Source of the DNA: an uncultured Clostridia bacterium
GTDB taxonomy: Bacteria; Bacillota; Clostridia; Oscillospirales; Acutalibacteraceae
Assembly: GCA_946042285.1 (NCBI GenBank)
Contig: CAMGDK010000006.1
Coordinates: forward strand, 1 to 27,308
Length of the DNA: 27,308 nucleotides
Direction: 5' to 3'
Shown: positions 15,130-22,736 of the stretch, piece by piece
Layout of the letters: each line of letters begins with the position of its first letter
How positions within the stretch are numbered: position 1 is the first letter of the stretch
Notes under the pieces: model-generated
The model's input: the letters and a program-made list of their open reading frames with translations, nothing else
The model's database searches: none
What the model was told of the DNA's origin: nothing
Program-made: the position numbers and the translations under genes

Positions 15130-16391
15130 TGAAATATGTAATCATCGGTGCATCAGCGGCAGGTCTTGCTGCTGCGGAGGCAATCAGAAGAAATGATAAA
15201 AACGGCGGTATAACCGTTTTAACCGAGGAGGCTTATCTTCCCTATTCAAGACCTGAGATCAGCTATTATCTCAAGGGCAAGGTTAAGGAAAGCGATATGT
15301 ATCTTCGCAAGGCTTCTCATTACAAATCACTCAATATTGACATTGCAGTCTCGTCAAGGGTAACGGCAATAGACAGAGAAAAAAAGGTTGTGAGAGTCGG
15401 AAGAAAAAGCTATCAATACGATAAGCTTTGCCTCTGCACAGGCTCAAAGCCGTTCGTGCCTCCAATGAAGAATGTTGAGGGCAAGGCGAATGCTCTTACA
15501 TTTCTTGATTTGGCTTCAACCAAGGAGGTTAAAAGGCTTGCAGGCAAAAATACAAGAGCAGTTGTTATAGGTGCCGGTCTTATCGGTATGAAGGCTGCAG
15601 AAGGACTTGTTAAGGTATGCAAAAGCGTTGAGGTTGTTGAGCTTGCCACAAGAGTTTTGCCGTCAATCCTTGACGAAGCCTCTTCAAAGCAGGTTAAAAA
15701 GCATCTTGAATCAAACGGCATAAAATTTCACTTAGGAACTACTGTTACAAGAGCTGTGTCAAAGGGGAAGCAGATTACATCCGTTGTGCTTAAGGACGGC
15801 AAAAAAATCAACTGCGACCTTTTGATTTTGGCGGTAGGCGTAAGGCCGCAGACCGAACTTGCAGAAAAGGCAGGACTTGAGGTGAACAGAGGCATTGTAA
15901 CAGATATTCACACAATGCAGACGAGCGATAAGGATATTTATTCGGCAGGAGATTGCTGTGTATCCGAGGATATGCTTGACGGCTCAAGGAAAATTATTGC
16001 CCTTTGGCCTAATGCAGTTGAGCAAGGCACTGTTGCCGGTACGCAAATGGCAGGCGGAGAGCTTATTATCGACGGCACATATTCCGTAAATGCCATTGAC
16101 TTTTTCGGTTTAAGAATTTGCACCTGCGGTCTTATCAATGCACAGGGTGACAAATACAGCGATAAAATCAAGACTGACGGTAAATCATACAAAAGGCTTG
16201 TTTTCGAGAATAACAGACTTGTGGGATTTGTGCTTATCAATTCAAGCGAAAATGCCGGAATATATACAAGTCTTATCGCAAATAAGGTTGACATTAACAC
16301 GCTTCAAAAGGACATTATGGATAATCCGTCTTTATTTATGTTTGATAAGGCAATAAGAATTTCAAAGCTGAGAGGGGGAATTCAGATATGA
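15129..16391 (+). CDS. NAD(H)-type FAD oxidoreductase of the GOGAT operon
   Basis: 420 residues, pyridine nucleotide-disulfide oxidoreductase fold without the redox disulfide, similar to NirB-type or rubredoxin reductases. The FAD site is near the N-terminus (VIIGASAAGLAAAEA). A second Rossmann motif (AVVIGAGLIGMKAAE) is followed by an acidic residue at the end of strand 2 (VEVVELATRV), which favours NAD(H) over NADP(H). A second FAD contact lies in IYSAGDCC. It overlaps both neighbours (TAATG before, ATGA after). It likely takes the place of GltD as electron entry for the split glutamate synthase, but the protein is not homologous throughout to classical GltD. Confidence 0.87.
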   Translation: MKYVIIGASAAGLAAAEAIRRNDKNGGITVLTEEAYLPYSRPEISYYLKGKVKESDMYLRKASHYKSLNIDIAVSSRVTAIDREKKVVRVGRKSYQYDKLCLCTGSKPFVPPMKNVEGKANALTFLDLASTKEVKRLAGKNTRAVVIGAGLIGMKAAEGLVKVCKSVEVVELATRVLPSILDEASSKQVKKHLESNGIKFHLGTTVTRAVSKGKQITSVVLKDGKKINCDLLILAVGVRPQTELAEKAGLEVNRGIVTDIHTMQTSDKDIYSAGDCCVSEDMLDGSRKIIALWPNAVEQGTVAGTQMAGGELIIDGTYSVNAIDFFGLRICTCGLINAQGDKYSDKIKTDGKSYKRLVFENNRLVGFVLINSSENAGIYTSLIANKVDINTLQKDIMDNPSLFMFDKAIRISKLRGGIQI

Positions 16392-17122
16392 TAATTGAAG
16401 CAGGGCTTACCCGCTATGAAGAGGTAAATGAAAGGATTAAAAAAGCGCTTAAAAATCACAGCAAGGTTACTGTTAAGGAGGTTAACGGTCAGCGATATAT
16501 CGGTTGTGCACTGGACAGCAGTAAAACCATCGAGATATATGGAACACCCGGTAACGACATGGCATGCTACCTAAACGGCGGCAGAGTTATTGTTTACGGT
16601 AACTGTCAGGATGCCGTAGGCAACACCATGAACGGCGGTGAAATTGTAGTTCACGGTCACAGCGGTGACGCCATGGGATACGGCATGCGTGACGGTCAAA
16701 TATACATCAAGGATAATGTTGCCTGCCGCGGCGGTATTCACATGAAGGAATTTAGAGAAATGCGACCTGTTTTGGTTATCGGTCAAAATGCAGGCTCGTT
16801 TCTCGGAGAATATATGGCAGGCGGAACTATTGTTCTTCTCGGTCTTAACATGAAGCGAGGCGAAAAGCTGTTCGGTACTCATTGCGCAAGCGGTATGCAC
16901 GGCGGAAAAATATTCGTTCGCGGCTCGTTTCCAAAGGAGAATTTGAGTGATAATATTAAAATAGAAAAATTAGACAAGGATGACGAAAAGGAGCTAAGGG
17001 CTTATGTAAAAAGGTATTGCAGGCATTTTAATACAGACTACGATTTGATAATGTCAAAGCCGTTTAAAAAGCTTGTTCCTGCCACATCAAGGCCTTATGC
17101 AAATCTATATACTCCGAACTAA
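16388..17122 (+). CDS. Glutamate synthase GXGXG (C-terminal) domain protein
   Basis: 244 residues, stand-alone right-handed beta-helix domain corresponding to the C-terminal part of GltB. The repeating G-x2-G-x3-G pattern is plain: YLNGGRVIVYGNCQDAVG, MNGGEIVVHGHSGDAMGYG, RDGQIYIKDNVACRGG, AGGTIVLLGL. In GltB this domain is structural, holding glutaminase and FMN domains together. It overlaps the flavoprotein gene by four bases. With the two preceding GltB-type genes it completes the glutamate synthase domain set. Confidence 0.9.
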   Translation: MIIEAGLTRYEEVNERIKKALKNHSKVTVKEVNGQRYIGCALDSSKTIEIYGTPGNDMACYLNGGRVIVYGNCQDAVGNTMNGGEIVVHGHSGDAMGYGMRDGQIYIKDNVACRGGIHMKEFREMRPVLVIGQNAGSFLGEYMAGGTIVLLGLNMKRGEKLFGTHCASGMHGGKIFVRGSFPKENLSDNIKIEKLDKDDEKELRAYVKRYCRHFNTDYDLIMSKPFKKLVPATSRPYANLYTPN

Positions 17123-17143
17123 GCAGGCATAGGAGGACAAATA

Positions 17144-18595
17144 ATGTTTAACAATCTACATGAGGAATGCGGTGTTTTCGGTATATTTGAAAACAAAACC
17201 TCCTATGTTGCACAGTCTGTTTATCTGGCACTTTATGCACTTCAGCACAGAGGTCAGGAAAGCTGCGGTATAGCGATAAATGATGACGGCGTGTTTGCTC
17301 ACCACAAGGGTAACGGACTTGTTCCCGATGTATTTACAAAGGATAAGCTTGAGCATTTAGGTACGGGTAACATGGCTATCGGTCATGTTCGTTATTCAAC
17401 AACAGGCGGAAAGAATATAAACAATATTCAGCCTCTTGTTATCCGTCATATCAAGGGCAATCTCGCTCTTGCTCACAACGGTAATCTTGTTAATGCAGTT
17501 GATATAAGAAAAAGCTTTGAGCTAAACGGCGGAATATTTCACGGCACAAGTGATACGGAATCTATTGCTTATTCAATAGTATCTAACAGGCTTTGCAGTA
17601 AGAGTACCGAGGAGGCCATAGAAAAGACTATGCCGAAGCTAAAGGGTGCGTATTCCTGCATAGTTATGACTGCAACAAAAATGATTGCATTTAGGGATCC
17701 TATCGGCTTTAGACCTCTTTGTATAGGAAAGACAAACGACGGTGCGTGGTGCGTCAGCAGTGAATCATGCGCCCTTGACGCAATCGGAGCAGACTTTGTG
17801 CGTGATGTTTTGCCGGGTGAAATCGTAACCATTGATGAAAACGGTATTCACTCCAACAAGGCTCATTGTAAAAGCAAGAGTAATCTGTGCGTATTTGAAT
17901 ACATCTATTTTGCAAGACCGGACAGTGTTATTGACGGTGCTTGCGTTGAGCATGCAAGAATGAGAGCAGGTGCCTTTCTCGCAAAGGAAAGTCCTGTTGA
18001 TGCAGACATAGTTATAGGTGTGCCCGACAGCGGACTTGATGCGGCGCTCGGCTATGCAAACGAGAGTGGAATACCTTACGGTATAGGATTTATAAAAAAC
18101 AGATATATCGGCAGAAGCTTTATTCAGCCAAATCAAAATCAGCGTGAGGATGCAGTTAGAATTAAGCTTAATGTCATAAAGGAAAACATTAAGGGCAAGC
18201 GAGTTATCATGATTGACGACTCAATAGTTCGCGGTACAACCTGCGCGAGAATAGTTAATCTTCTGCGCGAGGCCGGTGCCAAGGAGGTTCACATGAGAGT
18301 ATCGTCTCCGCCGTTTAAGTACCCCTGCTATTTCGGCACAGATGTTGACAGCCAAGAGAATTTAATTGCCTGCCAATATGAATCGACAGACGAAATTGCA
18401 AAGGTAATCGGCGTAGATAGTCTTGCTTATTTGTCAATAGATGCAACTCATAAAATAGCAAGGGAGGCGTCGGTCGGCTTTTGCGACGGTTGCTTTACGG
18501 GAGAATATCCAATCGAGGTTCCAAAGGAACAGCCAAAGGATAAATTTGAAGAGAAGCTGAATAAAATCTCGTCATATTATCAAGTGTTAGACTGA
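17144..18595 (+). CDS. purF: Amidophosphoribosyltransferase
   Basis: 483 residues, first enzyme of purine synthesis (PRPP plus glutamine to phosphoribosylamine). Catalytic Cys9 follows an 8-residue propeptide (MFNNLHEE). The glutaminase domain (9 to about 230) has YALQHRGQESCGI, GHVRYSTTG and AHNGNLVN; the phosphoribosyltransferase domain has the PRPP loop VIMIDDSIVRGTT. Cysteines in SNLCVF, YPCYFG and GFCDGC match the four ligands of the Bacillus-type regulatory [4Fe-4S] cluster, so the long iron-sulfur form is expected. AGGAGG precedes the start. It lies 21 bases after the GXGXG gene, inside a glutamine-handling operon instead of a pur operon; whether it is the only PurF of the genome cannot be told here. 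Confidence 0.93.
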   Translation: MFNNLHEECGVFGIFENKTSYVAQSVYLALYALQHRGQESCGIAINDDGVFAHHKGNGLVPDVFTKDKLEHLGTGNMAIGHVRYSTTGGKNINNIQPLVIRHIKGNLALAHNGNLVNAVDIRKSFELNGGIFHGTSDTESIAYSIVSNRLCSKSTEEAIEKTMPKLKGAYSCIVMTATKMIAFRDPIGFRPLCIGKTNDGAWCVSSESCALDAIGADFVRDVLPGEIVTIDENGIHSNKAHCKSKSNLCVFEYIYFARPDSVIDGACVEHARMRAGAFLAKESPVDADIVIGVPDSGLDAALGYANESGIPYGIGFIKNRYIGRSFIQPNQNQREDAVRIKLNVIKENIKGKRVIMIDDSIVRGTTCARIVNLLREAGAKEVHMRVSSPPFKYPCYFGTDVDSQENLIACQYESTDEIAKVIGVDSLAYLSIDATHKIAREASVGFCDGCFTGEYPIEVPKEQPKDKFEEKLNKISSYYQVLD

Positions 18596-18622
18596 TATTC
18601 CCAAAAAATTTCAATAAAGCTC

Positions 18623-18651
18623 TTGACAAATTTATCACTTTAGCGTATTAT
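18623..18651 (+). promoter_or_regulatory. Promoter of the trpB2 T-box leader
   Basis: TTGACA (18623-18628), 17-bp spacer, TATTAT (18646-18651). It starts only 27 bases after the purF stop. No intrinsic terminator is visible between them, so some transcripts from the nitrogen operon may run into the T-box. Confidence 0.85.
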
Positions 18652-18657
18652 AGCGAT

Positions 18658-18937
18658 AAATCAACAAACAAAACCTATGATGAAGAGTGAGTACGGTTTT
18701 ATGTAGCATTAAAGCGAGTCGCAGTTGGTGTGAGTGCGATATGTAAGTAAAATACGGAATGGACTTCTGAGGGCAAACAGAAATGATTGTATCAAAGTAT
18801 GGGCGACGGGGTTAAGCACCTCGTAAACAACAGCTTGCATATATTAGTATGCTTTGAGTGGGCGCATTTGCGTCAAGCCGGGTGGCACCACAGGTTAATT
18901 ATCCTGTCCCAGCATTATGCAGGGACAGGTTTTTTAT
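18658..18937 (+). ncRNA. T-box riboswitch, tRNA-Trp, upstream of trpB2
   Basis: The leader has a Stem I start (GATGAAGAGTGAGTA near 18679), specifier region GAATGGACTTCTGAGGGC (TGG at 18760-18762), and the T-box bulge CCGGGTGGCACC near 18878-18889. The terminator stem CCTGTCCC/GGGACAGG (18903-18929) is followed by seven T. ACAGG just after the bulge can pair with CCTGT of the terminator, forming the alternative antiterminator. Trp codon and TGGC bulge match those of the trpX leader. Low tryptophan should allow readthrough into the leader peptide and trpB2. Confidence 0.93.
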
Positions 18938-18957
18938 TTTTTTGAGGAGTAATATTT

Positions 18958-18993
18958 ATGTTTTTGTTAACTAAACGATGGCGTTGCTTATAA
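18958..18993 (+). CDS. Candidate Trp leader peptide MFLLTKRWRCL upstream of trpB2
   Basis: An 11-codon ORF, ATG to TAA, encodes MFLLTKRWRCL. GAGGAG ends eight bases before the ATG, the same spacing as in the other copy. It lies directly after the T-box terminator and 48 bases ahead of trpB2. Residues 1-9 equal those of the ORF at 8111-8143; the peptides diverge only at the end (S versus CL). A 14-bp palindrome, TTATAAGCTTATAA, covers its stop codon (18988-19001) but has no match at the other locus. One TGG codon sits between two Arg codons. Role inferred as for the first copy: a translational Trp check in series with the T-box, or a functional micropeptide. Confidence 0.6.
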   Translation: MFLLTKRWRCL

Positions 18994-19041
18994 GCTTATA
19001 AACAAAAATCAACAACATAACATTTTTAAAGGAGATTAACT

Positions 19042-20418
19042 ATGAAAAAAGACGGAAACATTCCATACAAAATTTATCTTGAGGAAGGTGAAATGCCAAA
19101 GGCATGGTACAACCTTAGAGCCGATATGAAAAATAAGCCGGCTCCCCTCCTTAATCCTGCAACACTTGAGCCTATGACCTTTGAGGATTTGACTCCTGTT
19201 TTTTGCGACGATTTGGTTAAGCAGGAATTGGATGAAACAACAGCATATTTTGAAATACCCGAGGAAATCCGTAATTTCTACAAAATGTATCGTCCTTCTC
19301 CTCTTGTAAGAGCATATTGCCTTGAAGAGAAGCTTGGCACACCTGCAAAGATTTATTACAAATTCGAGGGCAACAACACCTCAGGCTCTCACAAGCTTAA
19401 TTCTGCTATTGCTCAGGCATATTATGCTAAAAAGCAGGGCTTAAAGGGTGTAACAACCGAAACCGGTGCAGGTCAGTGGGGTACTGCATTATCAATGGCT
19501 TGCTCATACTTTGACCTTGATTGCAAGGTGTATATGGTAAAATGCTCTTATGAGCAAAAGCCGTTTAGACGCGAGGTTATGAGAACATACGGTGCATCCG
19601 TTACTCCGTCACCGTCAATGGAAACAAAAATCGGTCAAAAGATTAACGCAGACCATCCCGGCACAACAGGCTCACTTGGCTGTGCAATTTCAGAGGCAGT
19701 TGAGGCTGCAACATCAACACCGGGATACAGATATGTTCTTGGCTCAGTATTAAATCAGGTAATGCTGCATCAATCAATTATCGGTCTTGAAACAAAGGCG
19801 GCGCTTGACAAGTACAATATCAAGCCTGATATGATTATCGGCTGTGCCGGCGGCGGTTCAAACCTCGGCGGCTTAATTGCTCCGTTTATGGGCGAAAAGC
19901 TCCGTGGCGAAGCTGACTATGAAATCGTTGCAGTTGAGCCTGCAAGCTGTCCTTCATTTACAAGAGGTAAATTTGCTTATGATTTCTGTGACACCGGAAT
20001 GGTTTGTCCTCTTGCTAAGATGAAAACTCTCGGTGCAGACTTTATCCCTGCGCCAAACCACGCAGGCGGCTTAAGATACCATGGTATGAGCTCGACACTT
20101 TCACAGCTTTACGAGGACGGATTCATGAAGGCCGTTTCGGTAACACAAACAGACGTATTTGCCGCAGCTGAGGAATTTGCAAGAGTTGAGGGTATTCTTC
20201 CTGCACCTGAAAGCTCACACGCTATTAAGGTAGCCATTGACGAAGCGTTAAAGTGTAAGGAAACAGGCGAAGAAAAAACAATTGTATTCGGCTTAACAGG
20301 CACAGGCTACTTTGATATGTACGCCTATGAAAAATTCCACGACGGCTTAATGACAGATTATATCCCGACAGATGAGGAATTGGAAAAGTCCTTTGCAAAG
20401 CTTCCGAAAATCGACTGA
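19042..20418 (+). CDS. trpB2: Tryptophan synthase beta chain, TrpB2 type
   Basis: 458 residues, PLP-dependent enzyme joining indole and serine to tryptophan. The length and the N-terminal region (KIYLEEGEMPKAWYN) fit the TrpB2/TrpB-like family rather than TrpB1 (about 400 residues), which needs TrpA. The PLP lysine is in NTSGSHKLNSA; the phosphate-binding glycines are in GCAGGGSNLGG; the glutamate-bearing TTETGAGQWG motif is also present. AAAGGAG precedes the start. It is a single-gene unit behind a Trp T-box and a Trp-codon leader ORF, followed by a very strong terminator. No trpA is present, so free indole is the likely substrate (family knowledge and context). Confidence 0.92.
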   Translation: MKKDGNIPYKIYLEEGEMPKAWYNLRADMKNKPAPLLNPATLEPMTFEDLTPVFCDDLVKQELDETTAYFEIPEEIRNFYKMYRPSPLVRAYCLEEKLGTPAKIYYKFEGNNTSGSHKLNSAIAQAYYAKKQGLKGVTTETGAGQWGTALSMACSYFDLDCKVYMVKCSYEQKPFRREVMRTYGASVTPSPSMETKIGQKINADHPGTTGSLGCAISEAVEAATSTPGYRYVLGSVLNQVMLHQSIIGLETKAALDKYNIKPDMIIGCAGGGSNLGGLIAPFMGEKLRGEADYEIVAVEPASCPSFTRGKFAYDFCDTGMVCPLAKMKTLGADFIPAPNHAGGLRYHGMSSTLSQLYEDGFMKAVSVTQTDVFAAAEEFARVEGILPAPESSHAIKVAIDEALKCKETGEEKTIVFGLTGTGYFDMYAYEKFHDGLMTDYIPTDEELEKSFAKLPKID

Positions 20419-20446
20419 GCCTCCAAGGTAACGCATAATTAAAATT

Positions 20447-20490
20447 AAAATACTCCCATACGGTACACCTTTACCGTATGGGAGTATTTT
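20447..20490. terminator. Bidirectional terminator between trpB2 and the hydrogenase operon
   Basis: A perfect 19-bp stem (20447-20465 with 20472-20490) has a 6-base loop and T-runs on both strands. It ends trpB2 from the left and the rhodanese gene from the right, four bases beyond that gene's stop. Confidence 0.95.
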
Positions 20491-20494
20491 TTTG

Positions 20495-20944
20495 CTATTT
20501 CACAATCTCATATTGCCAATCAATTATTCCGCCGAATTCCTTAACATTGGTATATCCCATGTCGGCAAGTGACTGTGCGGCGATTTTACTGCGCCTTCCG
20601 CTTCGACAGTAAACAAGAATTAACTGTTCCCTGTCCGGAATCAAATCCCCTGCCCTTGCTTCAATTTCTGTATAAGGGATTACTATTGCACCATTGATAT
20701 GCCCTTCATCGTATTCATATTCCTCACGGGCATCAATTATAACACAGTCCGCTTCGCTGTCCATAATTTTCTTTGCTTCGTCCTGTGATATTTGCTCGTA
20801 TGATGCATTACTCATTTGCGCTTCCTCCGTTTTGCTTGCAGTATCATTATTGCTGCATCCTAAAAACGCAAAAGCAACAATAATAACCATTGCAGAAATC
20901 AGCAATAGCCTCTTTTTGATATTATCACCTGAAATCCTAATCAC
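20495..20944 (-). CDS. Rhodanese-like lipoprotein
   Basis: 149 residues. The N-terminus (KKR, hydrophobic core, FAFLGC) is a lipoprotein signal with acylated Cys30, followed by a Ser/Asn/Glu-rich spacer and a single rhodanese domain (about 47-149). The domain has DAREEYEYDEGHINGA and the active-site loop YCRSGRRS with catalytic Cys, so sulfur transfer or thiol chemistry outside the membrane is possible. The start is GTG 20944 with only a weak ribosome site; later starts would lose the positive charges of the signal. It lies 26 bases after hydA and before the shared terminator, so it is probably the last gene of the hydrogenase operon. A link with the hydrogenase is inference only. Confidence 0.82.
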   Translation of the reverse strand: MIRISGDNIKKRLLLISAMVIIVAFAFLGCSNNDTASKTEEAQMSNASYEQISQDEAKKIMDSEADCVIIDAREEYEYDEGHINGAIVIPYTEIEARAGDLIPDREQLILVYCRSGRRSKIAAQSLADMGYTNVKEFGGIIDWQYEIVK

Positions 20945-20970
20945 CTTTATTTTATCCGATTTGGCAGAAT

Positions 20971-22719
20971 TTATTTCTTATATTTTTCACGCGGTACATA
21001 CGATGTGTGCAAATCGTGATGAGCCTTGTGACCGCCGAAGCCATCGTACCACTCCGAATACAACGCTTTAATCACCGGCGATTCGTGCGACATTCTAATA
21101 GGCATTGATTTATCTTGATCGTAAAGAGCCTTTGCTCTTAACACCTTTAAATCAACGGTGTCACGAACATACTGCGGTTGAATCGGTTGTCCGCCGCCGT
21201 TTACACAGCCACCCGGACATCCCATTATTTCAATAAATCCCCAACCGTCCGGATTGCCTGCCTTAAGCTTATCCATAACAACCTTTGCGGCAGCTGCACC
21301 TGAAGCAACAGCAAGCTTCACATCGGTACCTGCGAGATTAACAGTTGTCTGCTTCAATCCCATTGTACCACGAACAGCCTTAAGCTCAATAGGTTCATCT
21401 GCACCGTTAAGCCAAGCATTAGCCGTTCTGACAGCAGCCTCCATAACTCCGCCGGTTGCACCGAATATTACAGCCGCACCCGTATCTTCGCCGAGAGGAG
21501 AGTCAAATTCCTCATCGGGAAGCATTGAGAAGTTAATTCCCAAACGATTAAACATTCTTGCAATTTCGCGTGTTGTCAATGCAATATCAACATCAGGATA
21601 ACCGGAGGCATCCTCGTCATCTCTGCCTATTTCAAATTTTTTGGCAGTGCATGGCATAACAGCAACACTGACAATATCCTTTGGATCAATTCCCATTTTT
21701 TGAGCGTAATAGGTCTTTATTACTGCACCGCCCATTTGCTGCGGTGACTTACATGTCGAAAGATGAGAAAGCAAATCGGGATAATAGAACTCACAGAATT
21801 TAACCCAACCCGGTGAGCAGGAGGTAATCATCGGCAATGTGCCGCCGTTTTTAATTCTTTCAACAAGCTCGTTAGCCTCCTCAACTATTGTTAGGTCAGC
21901 GGCAAAGTCGGTGTCGAACACCTTGTCAAAGCCGAGTCTGCGAAGAGCCGCTACCATTTTGCCCTCAACATTTGAGCCGATAGGCATACCGAAGCATTCG
22001 CCGATTGTTGCTCTAATAGACGGAGCAGTTTGCACAACAACATGCTTTGTAGGATCGGATAACGCTGCCCATACCTTGTATGTATCATCACGCTCTGTTA
22101 ATGCACCTGTCGGACAGGCAACAGTACACTGACCGCATGAAATACAAGGTGTATTATTGAGCGGCAGATTAAACGGCTGACCGATAGAGGTATCCATACC
22201 CCTGTCATTTGCGCCGATAACACTTACATACTGCTGATTGCACGCAGCAACACAGCGTCTGCAAAGAATACACTTGTTGTTATCACGCACAAGATGAGGT
22301 GAGCTCATATCCTTTTCGTAATGTGGCTTTTCACCCTCGAAATTAGAGTGGTCAACACCGTAATCATAGCAAAGCTTTTGAAGCTCGCAATTTGTTGAAC
22401 GAACACAAGAAAGGCAATTCTTGTCGTGTACAGACAAAATAAGCTCCAAGGTCGTCTTTCTGTATTTTTGAATTTTTTCGGTATTAGTTAATACCTCCAT
22501 ACCCTCCGACACGGGATATACACAGGAGGTAACAATTTTATATCCGCGTCCCTCATTTGCCTCAACGATGCACATACGGCATGCGCCTATCTCGTTGATG
22601 TCCTTCATATAGCAAAGAGTTGGAATTTCAATGCCTGTTTTACGAGCAGCGTCCAATATAGTAGAGCCCTTTTCAACAGTTGTGGGAATTCCATTGATTT
22701 TCAAATTAACCATTTCCAT
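20971..22719 (-). CDS. hydA: [FeFe]-hydrogenase catalytic subunit HydA, NADH-dependent type
   Basis: 582 residues. N-terminal [2Fe-2S] domain (C37, then CRMC and TSC), His-Cys [4Fe-4S] site (HDKNCLSC), two-[4Fe-4S] ferredoxin domain (CILCRRCVAAC and CISCGQCTVAC), then the H-cluster domain. Its three signature loops are TSCSPGWVKFCE (about 298), MPCTAKKFE (about 354) and GCPGGCVNGGG (about 498). The C-terminal small-subunit helix segment includes SHESPVIKALYSEW. All H-cluster cysteines are present. With HydB and HydC it forms the trimeric NADH/ferredoxin hydrogenase that often bifurcates or confurcates electrons (family knowledge). AAAGGAG precedes the start; hydB ends 17 bases upstream. Confidence 0.96.
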   Translation of the reverse strand: MEMVNLKINGIPTTVEKGSTILDAARKTGIEIPTLCYMKDINEIGACRMCIVEANEGRGYKIVTSCVYPVSEGMEVLTNTEKIQKYRKTTLELILSVHDKNCLSCVRSTNCELQKLCYDYGVDHSNFEGEKPHYEKDMSSPHLVRDNNKCILCRRCVAACNQQYVSVIGANDRGMDTSIGQPFNLPLNNTPCISCGQCTVACPTGALTERDDTYKVWAALSDPTKHVVVQTAPSIRATIGECFGMPIGSNVEGKMVAALRRLGFDKVFDTDFAADLTIVEEANELVERIKNGGTLPMITSCSPGWVKFCEFYYPDLLSHLSTCKSPQQMGGAVIKTYYAQKMGIDPKDIVSVAVMPCTAKKFEIGRDDEDASGYPDVDIALTTREIARMFNRLGINFSMLPDEEFDSPLGEDTGAAVIFGATGGVMEAAVRTANAWLNGADEPIELKAVRGTMGLKQTTVNLAGTDVKLAVASGAAAAKVVMDKLKAGNPDGWGFIEIMGCPGGCVNGGGQPIQPQYVRDTVDLKVLRAKALYDQDKSMPIRMSHESPVIKALYSEWYDGFGGHKAHHDLHTSYVPREKYKK

Positions 22720-22736
22720 ATTTTCAGGCTCCTTTC

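Noticed and set aside
18961..19010. Possible hairpin between TTTTTGTT in the micro-ORF and AACAAAAA downstream, as an attenuator at trpB2
   Set aside because: It is pure A-U pairing with one G-C over a 34-base loop, and the trpX locus has no equivalent partner sequence.
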